The translations under genes and the position numbers were made by a program. Below are positions 6,999 to 15,005 of a stretch of DNA of 64,000 nt, in pieces (position 1 is the stretch's first letter; the number at the start of each line of letters is the position of its first letter). The stretch is from positions 1-64,000 of the forward strand of contig NOXC01000009.1 of NCBI GenBank assembly GCA_003265435.1. Direction: 5' to 3'. The notes beneath the pieces were generated by a model, which worked only from the letters and a program-made list of their open reading frames with translations, was not told the DNA's origin and did not search any database. The stretch is from Cellvibrionaceae bacterium AOL6 (GTDB lineage Bacteria; Pseudomonadota; Gammaproteobacteria; Pseudomonadales; Cellvibrionaceae).

Positions 6999-9900
6999 TT
7001 AATGAGCTAACTCCAACATACCCCAAACTTCCAGGTTGTCTACAATCACCACAGCATCACCATTGGCATTTGTTGAAACGGACAGCGGTGTGCTAGTACC
7101 GCCGGGCAGATGCAATGTTGCACCGGTTAAAGTCTCAGGGAAGTAATCCTGGGGAATAGCAACCTGAACACCATCAAGTATTGGCGTTGAGCCATCTGCA
7201 AACGGACGGTTAATCAAATGTATTACGTAAGGTGCACGTGGGTTCGTCTCATGAACACGAGATACCGCTGTCACCGTTTCGTTCGACAAATTACCACCGA
7301 TGCTTACGTTGATGGCTAACCCTTCGATAGTGCCGCGTTGACCGATATGTCTAGCCTTGCTGTCTAGCGAATTCAACACAGCGCGCTGTGCATCTGTAAG
7401 GAATCTCTCGTCGCCATCGTAGAAAACATGGTCATACTTCTCAAAATCATCCTGACTCGGTACTACTTGATAGCCTTCGTCACCAAAGACCAAGATGTCG
7501 AAGTTGATATTATCTAGCGTCAAGCTACGTGTGCTCGATAGAATCTCGTTTCCTCCATTAAGTAGGTTTGCTTTCATAGATGAGTACATGGCGTGAACCA
7601 AGCCCACTTTCGCATAAGAGCTGTAGTTATCGAATAGTGCTTCGTTATCTCGGACAAAACGATAAATGTCTCGGTAAGTCTCTGGTGGAACGTTCCAGGT
7701 TTGGAATGGCAGTGAATCATCACCCACCCAGACCGCAGCAGGAATAGAGAAAAAGCCACCATAGGCGTAGGCTTGTGCAATCCAACCACGACCAAAACGC
7801 GCAGCGTCACTGGTTCGGAGTTTGTTGAACTCTGAAGGATAAGGGAAGAGCACGAGAGGCTTGCCGACGGCTTCACCGCCCTTGAATTGAGCAACGATAT
7901 TAGTTGGTAGCTCATTGAGCGATTGGATATCTAGGAAGAGCTCGTTCCCCAAGAACGTAATGTTCTCGTTAAAGAGGTAGCCTCGAGATTCATACAGCTG
8001 AGTGCTGGCACCGATTTCAATATTTGGACGTATGGTTCGAATGTAATCCAAGACCTCACCAAATTTCTGGTTCCAAACATCACGGTTGAAGTAAATGAAG
8101 TCTTCCATAAACGGAATGCTACCTTCAAGCATATTACCGGCGTTCGACCACTGGAGGTGACTGACACCTTGTGCTCTTAGGTAATCGCCGTAATCGAAGG
8201 ACTTGATATCGTCGATACCCATTGCCGACAATTGAATCGGACCGTATTTTTGACCCAACCACACCCGAAAATTTTCCATCGCGTAAACGGAGAAGTCACC
8301 GCCAAACTCGCGAAGATCGGTTGTACGCGTGGAATTTGTTTGTGTATCAAATAAAAGCTTGTCAGGGTTTGACTTCAGGATCTGGTCAACCTGAGACTTC
8401 ATATGTGGCACAAAGGCAGGGCTGTGATTACTGAACCAGTTGTTGTTAAAGCCATTGTGAGACAAGTAACCCATGAAGGTCATGCGCACATTGCGACCAT
8501 CAAGCGTTTTCACATAGTGTGGCTCTGGGTTGGTCAGATATTCAGTGACCCAACGGAAGCCCCAGTCGAACTCACCGCGCGCGGTAAATTCAATACCAAG
8601 TGACTGCCATTCATCAACATTAGCTACCCACTCGGCGATCACTGATTCGTCATAGAACTCTTCCTCTGGTGGGTGCCCCCAGAAAGCACCCGTAGCACCC
8701 GTTTCAGCTACGCTGTAGCCTTCTAGCTCGTTGTTCTGAGCATAGGTGTACCACACATCAGATGCACGAACTTTGTTCGCCGCAGGAATCGCTACAGGGT
8801 CTGCTAGGTATTGCAGGCCAACCGCGGGACCCTGAATTGGCGATAGAGTGTGCTCAGCCGGGTCATAAAGAGCTTGAGGTCGAACAGAGGCCTCACTCAC
8901 CTTCGCAAGACGGATATTGTCGCCCGTCCACTGCCAATCGGATCCGCCAACCGCTTCTACACGAAGAGTGTAGTTACCGGTGCTTTCAACAATGAAGTCA
9001 CCGCCGTACAGCTCAATTTCTGATGGGCCACCGGTCGGACCAAAGTAACCCCAAGCTACGGGCCAGCCATCAAGGTCGATTCGGGCACCGAAGCTGCCTG
9101 AACCACCATCAGCAGTGATGAACGAACGATAGGTACCCGCCTCTAGATAAACATTGTACTCACCCCAATCACCATTGGTTACCCAATTTACGGACGTACC
9201 CGTGCTGTTGAAGCCTTCGATACTGTCTCCACCCACGCGGCCAACGGTACCTGTTGCGACATAGTCTTCTAGCTCAATAACGATACCGCCAGGAGGTGGC
9301 AAAATTGGATCACGAATGACCTGACCTTCTGAACGGAATATATCCCCACTGATCTGACTGGGGTGAACGAAGTTGGTTCCTCCGTTCACGTCAATGCCAA
9401 AGCCCGGATCACTGACTGCACCGCTGCCGCCATCGTCGTTGCCGATTCGTAGCTCAAAAGCATGCCAGCCACCACTTAAATTCAGATTCGCGCTTTGCGA
9501 AGCATCGGACCAACTATCGTTCGAGAGCACGAGTTTACCGTCAATGTACAAACGCACACTGTCGTCGATGTTTTCATAGAACGAGATATTACCGTCAGCA
9601 TCATAGATCTCGCCTTTAAAGATTTCTGTTGAGTTACCTCGAATAGAGTCTTCAGTTTCAAGCAAGTCTATAGTGACCAAATAGTTGTCGTTGTTTGCGA
9701 TGTATCCGGCTTCACCTAGGAAGTTTGTCGCACCTGCAACACGCCCCCACAACAAACCGTTACCGCTGTGATAGTAGCTATCACCACCCGGTGGCGGCGT
9801 TGCAGAGGGCGTAGGTGTTGGCTCTGGAGTTGCCGTCGGTACAGGTGTTGGTGTTACGCCCGGCTGTGGTGTTGCAGTTGGTGTGGGTTCGGGTGTTGGA

Positions 9901-10781
9901 GAGGCAGTTTCGCCAGGCTCAGGGATCGCGGTTTCGATTGGCTCGGGAGTCGGCGTAGGCTCAGGCGCGACTGGCCCCTCGTAAATAAAAGTGAATTTAT
10001 CAGCGTTCCACTGCCACAGAGCCGAACCCGAGCTAGATAAGCGAACACTGTAAGTGCCAGCTTCAGCAATATTTAGAGCGCCTTCAAAATCAAAATCGAT
10101 ATAGGTTTCCCACCCTCCTGTAGGGCTAATAGCCACAGAAACCGTTTCGCCGTCGAGCGTTATACTTGCGTTTACATCTCCGTCGACGGTCGTACCTGCG
10201 GCGAGAATAACGCTATATGCACCCGGCTTTGTGAAAGTAACAGAATACTCACCCCAATCTGTTTTGGTATTGAAGTTTATTCCTGTATCGCTTCGACCAA
10301 AGCCTTCAACGTTGTCTCCCGCGTCTATTGTACCTGTCGTCATAAAATCTTCAGCCTCCACCACTACATCTTCAACAAGTTCTGGTGAGGGGCTTGGTGT
10401 TGGGGTTGCTTCAGGCGTTGGTGTCGCTTCCGGTGAGGGTGTCACTTCAGGTATGGGGGTCACTTCAGGTGTAGGCGTCACTTCCGGTGTAGGCGTCACT
10501 TCCGGTGTAGGCGTCACTTCCGGTGTGGGTGTCACTTCAGGTGTGGGTGTCACTTCAGGTGTGGGTGTCACTTCAGGTGTCGGCGTCACTTCCGGTGTCG
10601 ACGTGATCACTGGGACTGGCGTCGCCGTAGGAGTAGGAGTAGCGGTGGGCTCAGGCGTAGGTGTATCGGAGGAGCTTGGAGGCGGTGTCGAATTTCCACC
10701 CCCGCTGTCCCCGCCACCACATGCAGACAAAGCGGAGACAAAGAATAGAAAGAATATAAATTTAGCGCTGAACACCGACAT
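6999..10781 (-). CDS. Multimodular surface lipoprotein: two CBM6-like modules, PA14-like module and glycosidase-like barrel
   Basis: The 1260-residue product starts with a lipoprotein signal (lipobox LSAC, Cys near residue 21) and a Gly/Ser spacer. A PTPEVT-repeat linker spans about 45-135. A CBM6-like module follows (about 140-265, starting VVVEAEDF), then a second PTP linker, a PA14-like module (about 334-487) and a second CBM6-like module (about 499-630, starting IVIELEDY). The rest (about 640-1150) looks like a TIM barrel of the GH42/GHL type, with a C-terminal beta-domain. Acidic candidates are in TARGEFDWGFRW, LLFDTQTNS and STQLYESRG, but I cannot assign a family or catalytic pair. It probably binds and cleaves a wall polysaccharide at the cell surface. 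The gene sits between two pieces of a GH43 pseudogene. Confidence 0.8.
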   Translation of the reverse strand: MSVFSAKFIFFLFFVSALSACGGGDSGGGNSTPPPSSSDTPTPEPTATPTPTATPVPVITSTPEVTPTPEVTPTPEVTPTPEVTPTPEVTPTPEVTPTPEVTPTPEVTPIPEVTPSPEATPTPEATPTPSPSPELVEDVVVEAEDFMTTGTIDAGDNVEGFGRSDTGINFNTKTDWGEYSVTFTKPGAYSVILAAGTTVDGDVNASITLDGETVSVAISPTGGWETYIDFDFEGALNIAEAGTYSVRLSSSGSALWQWNADKFTFIYEGPVAPEPTPTPEPIETAIPEPGETASPTPEPTPTATPQPGVTPTPVPTATPEPTPTPSATPPPGGDSYYHSGNGLLWGRVAGATNFLGEAGYIANNDNYLVTIDLLETEDSIRGNSTEIFKGEIYDADGNISFYENIDDSVRLYIDGKLVLSNDSWSDASQSANLNLSGGWHAFELRIGNDDGGSGAVSDPGFGIDVNGGTNFVHPSQISGDIFRSEGQVIRDPILPPPGGIVIELEDYVATGTVGRVGGDSIEGFNSTGTSVNWVTNGDWGEYNVYLEAGTYRSFITADGGSGSFGARIDLDGWPVAWGYFGPTGGPSEIELYGGDFIVESTGNYTLRVEAVGGSDWQWTGDNIRLAKVSEASVRPQALYDPAEHTLSPIQGPAVGLQYLADPVAIPAANKVRASDVWYTYAQNNELEGYSVAETGATGAFWGHPPEEEFYDESVIAEWVANVDEWQSLGIEFTARGEFDWGFRWVTEYLTNPEPHYVKTLDGRNVRMTFMGYLSHNGFNNNWFSNHSPAFVPHMKSQVDQILKSNPDKLLFDTQTNSTRTTDLREFGGDFSVYAMENFRVWLGQKYGPIQLSAMGIDDIKSFDYGDYLRAQGVSHLQWSNAGNMLEGSIPFMEDFIYFNRDVWNQKFGEVLDYIRTIRPNIEIGASTQLYESRGYLFNENITFLGNELFLDIQSLNELPTNIVAQFKGGEAVGKPLVLFPYPSEFNKLRTSDAARFGRGWIAQAYAYGGFFSIPAAVWVGDDSLPFQTWNVPPETYRDIYRFVRDNEALFDNYSSYAKVGLVHAMYSSMKANLLNGGNEILSSTRSLTLDNINFDILVFGDEGYQVVPSQDDFEKYDHVFYDGDERFLTDAQRAVLNSLDSKARHIGQRGTIEGLAINVSIGGNLSNETVTAVSRVHETNPRAPYVIHLINRPFADGSTPILDGVQVAIPQDYFPETLTGATLHLPGGTSTPLSVSTNANGDAVVIVDNLEVWGMLELAH
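10420..10599 (-). repeat. 18-bp minisatellite encoding PTPEVT repeats
   Basis: Ten tandem units of 18 bases follow the pattern GG(T/C)GTCACTTC(A/C)GGTGTN on the plus strand. On the coding minus strand each encodes the hexapeptide PTPEVT or a close variant. They lie within the first linker of the lipoprotein. Near-identical units of exact codon length are prone to expansion or contraction without changing the frame. Confidence 0.9.
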
Positions 10782-10991
10782 TTGCTATGACCCCTGAAAA
10801 CCAGTTGACTCTAAAATATTGTGATTTTTATGGTAATCGAGCGTAGCCAGGCGAAATGTGAGCGAGATCTCGCCAAGAGAAGAATGCTGAAATATTGTTA
10901 ACAATTAATTATTTATGATTATCAGTCGTTAGCACTTTTTAAGGGGAAAACTCAGATTAGTCCATTTTTTTATGATAACTTTAGCGATAAA
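10782..10991 (-). promoter_or_regulatory. Upstream region of the multimodular lipoprotein gene
   Basis: This AT-rich leader contains two perfect 12-base palindromes, GCGAGATCTCGC at 10862-10873 and ATTGTTAACAAT at 10894-10905, either of which could be an operator. The ribosome site is probably the AGGGG about 13 bases before the ATG. No convincing -35/-10 pair was fixed. The sequence shows no arabinanase homology, so it belongs to the inserted segment. Confidence 0.4.
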
Positions 10992-11011
10992 TATTCGTTT
11001 AAACCTTGGAT
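10992..11011. repeat. Near-direct repeat at insertion junction, left copy
   Basis: TATTCGTTTAAACCTTGGAT matches 6971-6992 in the same orientation with small gaps. It lies just where the recognisable GH43 reading (…LYSLASYSGGSKV) ends. Confidence 0.5.
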
Positions 11012-11345
11012 CCGCCCGAATAGCTCGCCAAGCTATACAAACCTCCCAGCGGCTTAATAGTGATCGGGTTCAAACGAACAAGGTGATTCCACAATTCCAC
11101 GAGCCAGGGTCACCCAAGGGTTCCCAGCGGGATCAATGGCATGGTAGTCGTTCGTGATGTCGGTTACCCCCCTTTGGTCTATCCAGTCACGCTAGAAGCT
11201 GACGGAAACCCTATGGCCGACGCGCGCAAACCAAAAGTGGGCAACGAATTATAGAGCCAGGCTCTTCCATTTCAGCACTCTAGCTCAGGCGCCCAGATGC
11301 CAATAACATTTTGATTTGGTACACGGTCCTTCCACCGCCATATTG
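10995..11345 (-). pseudogene. GH43 arabinanase remnant, N-terminal and middle part
   Basis: Minus-strand frames, joined across shifts and stops, read IWAPELE…NGRAWLYNSLPTFG, then LRASAIGFPSASSVTG, then W-DQRGVTDITNDYHAIDPA, GNPWVT, GSWNCGI and finally ITIKPLGGLYSLASYSGG. These follow the order of family GH43 arabinanases: the WAPDI and YYSxSTFG segments, the NAIDP catalytic-Asp segment, the WLTFGSxxxGI segment and LYSLA. At least two in-frame stops (after WAPELEC and after SSVTG) and two or more frameshifts disrupt it. The extreme N-terminus is not recognisable. About 50-60 residues expected between LYSLA and GPYLDKNG are missing at the junction. Confidence 0.85.
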
Positions 11346-11428
11346 TTATATTATATTTAAGATTCAGCGCTACATTTTCGTCAAGTGCGCACAGACCCAA
11401 TTTCATTGATGTAGTCTTTGGTGTTCTT

Positions 11429-12640
11429 CTATGGAAAAAGCACCCATCGCAGAAGTGAAGCCGCAACACACCAGAGCACCGCCCAAAGCACAGACAGGCG
11501 CAACACGGCCAGCAAACAGAAGCCGATAACCGCAATCGCCACATCGGAGTGTTGCGTCACCGCGCTCGTCCAAATGGGGTCATAGAGGGCCGCCCCCAAG
11601 ATGCCGACCACTGCCGCATTCACTCCCGCCACCGCTCTAAACGCAAGTACGTGCCGAGACAGGCTACGCCAGAAAGGCAGCACTCCGGCCACTAATAAAA
11701 AGCCGGGAACGAAAATGGCAAGCAACGCAATCGAAGCGCCCAAGATTGAAGGTAAAGGCCCCGTCGCGACAGCGCCAAGGTAGGCTGAAAAGCTGAACAT
11801 GGGACCCGGAATGGCCTGCGCGGCTCCGTAGCCAGCAAGAAAATCGTCCCTGCTGACCCAACCGTTCTGCACCACCGACTGCTCCAGCCACGGCAGTACA
11901 ACATGGCCCCCACCAAACACGAGGGCCCCGGCCTGATAAAAGGTATCGAAAAGCCCCAACGCGCTCGCGGTATTGCCGTGGGTAAACGGGAGGATAAACA
12001 GCAGCAAGAAAAAACATGCGAGTAAGACCATACCGACGCGCTGCGAATGCGTGCGCGGCAATGCCGCCTGCGCGTGCGGCTGAAGATCTCGACACAGCAG
12101 CACACCGCCAAGCGCCCCGCCGAGCACTACAAGGAATTGCATAGCTGCACTTGGTAACAGTACAACGACAGCAGCAGCGAGGCCAGCCATCATGCCTCTG
12201 GTAGGATCCGGGCACAGTTGCCGAGCCATACCGAATAAACCATGGGCCACCACCGACAGCGCGACAATTTTCAAGCCGTCTAATCCCGCTGCGCCAAGTG
12301 GGCTATCGAGCCACACTAAGGCTTGTGCAAACAACACCAGAACAATGGCTGATGGCAAGGTAAAACACAGAAAAGCGATCACGGCACCGAGCCAACCCGC
12401 TCGAGCCAGGCCCAGACAGAAACCGAGCTGGCTACTTGCCGGCCCTGGCAAAAACTGGCACAGCGCCAACAGCTGTGCGAACTGCGCATCGCTGAACCAA
12501 TGTCGCCTGCCAACCAACTCATCTCGGAAGTACGCGATGTGTGCCACAGGCCCACCAAAACCTGTCACACCGAACTGTAAGAACACGCGAAACACTTCCA
12601 ACAACGAACCCGGCTTCGGCTCGCGACTCAGATCTTCCAT
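11429..12640 (-). CDS. chrA: Chromate transporter family protein (ChrA)
   Basis: This is a two-domain CHR-family membrane protein of about 403 residues. The N-terminal half has the signature FLQFGVTGFGGPVAHIAYF followed by LCQFLPGPASSQLGFCLGLA. The C-terminal half repeats the pattern as GALVFGGGHVVLPWLEQ and AAQAIPGPMFSFSAYLG. Long CHR proteins export chromate, although some family members have other roles. The ATG at 12640 has AGGA eight bases upstream; a GTG at 12646 is an alternative. The gene ends about 85 bases before the first GH43 remnant homology. Confidence 0.93.
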   Translation of the reverse strand: MEDLSREPKPGSLLEVFRVFLQFGVTGFGGPVAHIAYFRDELVGRRHWFSDAQFAQLLALCQFLPGPASSQLGFCLGLARAGWLGAVIAFLCFTLPSAIVLVLFAQALVWLDSPLGAAGLDGLKIVALSVVAHGLFGMARQLCPDPTRGMMAGLAAAVVVLLPSAAMQFLVVLGGALGGVLLCRDLQPHAQAALPRTHSQRVGMVLLACFFLLLFILPFTHGNTASALGLFDTFYQAGALVFGGGHVVLPWLEQSVVQNGWVSRDDFLAGYGAAQAIPGPMFSFSAYLGAVATGPLPSILGASIALLAIFVPGFLLVAGVLPFWRSLSRHVLAFRAVAGVNAAVVGILGAALYDPIWTSAVTQHSDVAIAVIGFCLLAVLRLSVLWAVLWCVAASLLRWVLFP

Positions 12641-12846
12641 CCCCACATCCTGAACGTTGATTTAACCCGATACCTTACAACAGCGTCATGACGATACAAA
12701 GTCGCTAGACACAGCGGGCACCGTGAGTACTCGCCTTGGCTTTTAACCGCAGCAACACTGTCATCACACGGCGAATAAAGATAATATTGGCGCCACGTGC
12801 CATGCGCAAACGCTGCACAATACGCAAAAACAATCAGAATAAACAT
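12628..12846 (-). CDS. Possible small membrane protein upstream of chrA
   Basis: A 72-residue frame starting MFILIVFAYCAAFAHG has one hydrophobic segment, a Cys pair (CPLC) plus a further Cys, and several Trp residues. It overlaps the start of chrA by 13 bases, which would allow translational coupling. I do not recognise a family. It could be a chance frame in the divergent space before the cytochrome gene. Confidence 0.3.
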   Translation of the reverse strand: MFILIVFAYCAAFAHGTWRQYYLYSPCDDSVAAVKSQGEYSRCPLCLATLYRHDAVVRYRVKSTFRMWGWKI

Positions 12847-12892
12847 GACATAAGCGCACTTTTGCCAGTCATAAAAACACGGGGACACGAAC

Positions 12893-15001
12893 ATGCGTTT
12901 TGTACGCACCGTATTGCAGGGATTCACTTTCCTTCTTACTTTACTGCGCAACCTGCTGCGCTTCCTACTTCGTTTTCCAAAAGCGCTCTTTCATTGGCTG
13001 CGCGGCATCGCCTGCGCACTCTGGCAACTCTGGTGTGCACTTGGTCCAAAACCGCTGCGTATCACGTTTGTGGTCATTGCAGTCTTGGCAGCAGGCTACA
13101 TGTGGTTGAGCCACTTCCTCGCGCCCAAATTAACCGAAGAACGCATCTACGAAGTACATTACCTGAACGAGGGCTGGAGCGACGCACAACGAGCGCTTTA
13201 TTACTACACCCCTCAGGGCACGGAGCTGCTGGGCTTAAACTACGACTGGTTCGTCAATCTCGAACTGCCACTGTCACACAACCTGCTCGCCAGTGAGGAC
13301 AACCTTCGAGGCTGGGGCTTTATTGTGGACCCCGCGCAACAAGCGTCGAAGCTCAATAGCGGTAACCTTGCAGTAGGGATGAGCAAACACATCGACCCCA
13401 TTAACGGGGCAGAAAAACTCGACCTTGGCTGTGCCGTATGCCACACCGGCGAGTTGCACTACAACGGCCATGCCTTACGGATTGACGGGGGGCAAGCACT
13501 GCAAAGTATCGCGACCGCCAAGCGTGGAGAATTCATTACCACCCTCGGTGCATCCGTAGTAGAAACCCTGATCAACCCAGCAAAATGGGATCGATTTGCC
13601 GACCGCGTGGCGGGCCAAGAGTCTGACGCGCGTGACGCACTGAAAAGCGAACTGTGGGATTTTTTCCACCGACTGAAAACGTTTATTACCGGCGCGGGCG
13701 CGGCCAAATGGTACCCGGTGGAAGAAGGCCGGGGGCGAACCGATGCCGTCGGTCGCATCGCCAACATCGTATTTGGGTATGACCTGCAAGAGCCAGACAA
13801 CTACCGCGTAGCAGACGCGCCGGCCAGCTATCCCTTCCTGTGGGACATCTGGCGTTTCGACTGGGTGCAATACACCGGCTTCACTAACCAGGCGATGGCC
13901 AGAAATGTCGGCGAAAGCCTGGGCGTGCTTGCCCCCATTAAATTGGTGGACGACGACGGCAAGTTATTAACAGGAAAAGACTTCGGCGAAACACTCATCG
14001 ACCTCGATGGCATGCACTGTGTTGAAGGTCTGCTGCGCGAACTGAAGCCACCGAAATGGCCGGAGTCGATCCTCGGGAAAATTGACATCGAACAGGCCAC
14101 AGAAGGTAAGCATCTCTTCCTGCAAGAATGTGCATCCTGCCACGGGCCACACCAGAGTAAACGCTACGACTGGGTGGTGGCCGACGGGCCCAATCAAAAC
14201 CCCGCCAAGCAAGTCGACGTGAACTGGCAGTGGGACATGGCTGGCCAAACCATAGAAAAAAACGGGCAACATTACCGCCCCGACCAGCGAGACACGCTCT
14301 GGGCCGTTCCCTGGGTGTCTGTGGAAGATATCGGTACCGATGCCAAGCTTGCAAAAAACTATATGGAGCATCGTTACAGCGCTGAAAAAATCATTCCGGG
14401 GTCTGAGCCTGTCAATGCCGGCGATGGCCTGCAAGTCCTCCTCAATCGCCTCGTCCCGACTCTGTATGAACGCTGGGGCATTCCTAGCGATGAAATCTAT
14501 GATTACGATGGTCTCAATGTGCCGTTCCGCATTGCCAATGTCGAAGCCTACAAAGTGCGCCCCTTACACGGTGTGTGGGCGACGCCGCCCTTCTTGCACA
14601 ACGGTTCCGTGCCCACCATTTACCACTTGCTTTCGCCGATGAGTGAACGCCCAGACACATTTTATGTTGGAAATCGCCAATACAATCCGAAGCTTTTGGG
14701 TTACGAAACCGATATTGCCAAAGGCGCCTTCCTCCATGACACACATATAGACGGGAACCGGAACACCGGCCACCTGTTCACCAACCTTGATGTGCCCGGG
14801 CGCATCGGCCGTCAATTCAGTGAAGCAGAAAAAATGGCATTACTTGAATACATTAAAGTCATGGGCAACCCGGATTTCAGCGACGCGCTCGGCGGTGACC
14901 CTCTCAATTGGGATCACTACCTGCCCGCCCCGGCCGACGACAGCACACAGCAAGCGTGTCGAGCAGTACATAACCCAAGCCGCAAAATTGCCTCGGAGTA
15001 A
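12893..15001 (+). CDS. Membrane-anchored di-heme cytochrome c, RoxA/MauG-like
   Basis: The 702-residue product has an N-terminal hydrophobic region and one clear anchor (about residues 55-75), then a large periplasmic domain. It carries two heme c sites, CAVCH near residue 179 and CASCH near residue 412. The late segment VRPLHGVWATPPFLHNGSVP is shared with di-heme cytochrome c peroxidase-like and rubber-oxygenase (RoxA)-like proteins. Its substrate is unknown. A catalase-like gene starts five bases after its stop, so the two are co-transcribed and probably work together on peroxide or another oxidised product in the periplasm (inference). Confidence 0.8.
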   Translation: MRFVRTVLQGFTFLLTLLRNLLRFLLRFPKALFHWLRGIACALWQLWCALGPKPLRITFVVIAVLAAGYMWLSHFLAPKLTEERIYEVHYLNEGWSDAQRALYYYTPQGTELLGLNYDWFVNLELPLSHNLLASEDNLRGWGFIVDPAQQASKLNSGNLAVGMSKHIDPINGAEKLDLGCAVCHTGELHYNGHALRIDGGQALQSIATAKRGEFITTLGASVVETLINPAKWDRFADRVAGQESDARDALKSELWDFFHRLKTFITGAGAAKWYPVEEGRGRTDAVGRIANIVFGYDLQEPDNYRVADAPASYPFLWDIWRFDWVQYTGFTNQAMARNVGESLGVLAPIKLVDDDGKLLTGKDFGETLIDLDGMHCVEGLLRELKPPKWPESILGKIDIEQATEGKHLFLQECASCHGPHQSKRYDWVVADGPNQNPAKQVDVNWQWDMAGQTIEKNGQHYRPDQRDTLWAVPWVSVEDIGTDAKLAKNYMEHRYSAEKIIPGSEPVNAGDGLQVLLNRLVPTLYERWGIPSDEIYDYDGLNVPFRIANVEAYKVRPLHGVWATPPFLHNGSVPTIYHLLSPMSERPDTFYVGNRQYNPKLLGYETDIAKGAFLHDTHIDGNRNTGHLFTNLDVPGRIGRQFSEAEKMALLEYIKVMGNPDFSDALGGDPLNWDHYLPAPADDSTQQACRAVHNPSRKIASE

Positions 15002-15005
15002 AGTC

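Noticed and set aside
10420-10599. Regular repeats considered as a CRISPR array
   Set aside because: The 18-bp units are contiguous with no spacers and are in frame within a coding region; no cas genes are nearby.
10231-10797. Plus-strand frame rich in Gly-Val repeats
   Set aside because: It is the antisense reading of the PTPEVT minisatellite in the lipoprotein gene.
6745-11345. Split GH43 considered as an intron or programmed frameshift
   Set aside because: The remnants contain several independent stops and frameshifts, and about 50-60 residues are missing at the junction, so splicing or frameshifting would not restore an enzyme.
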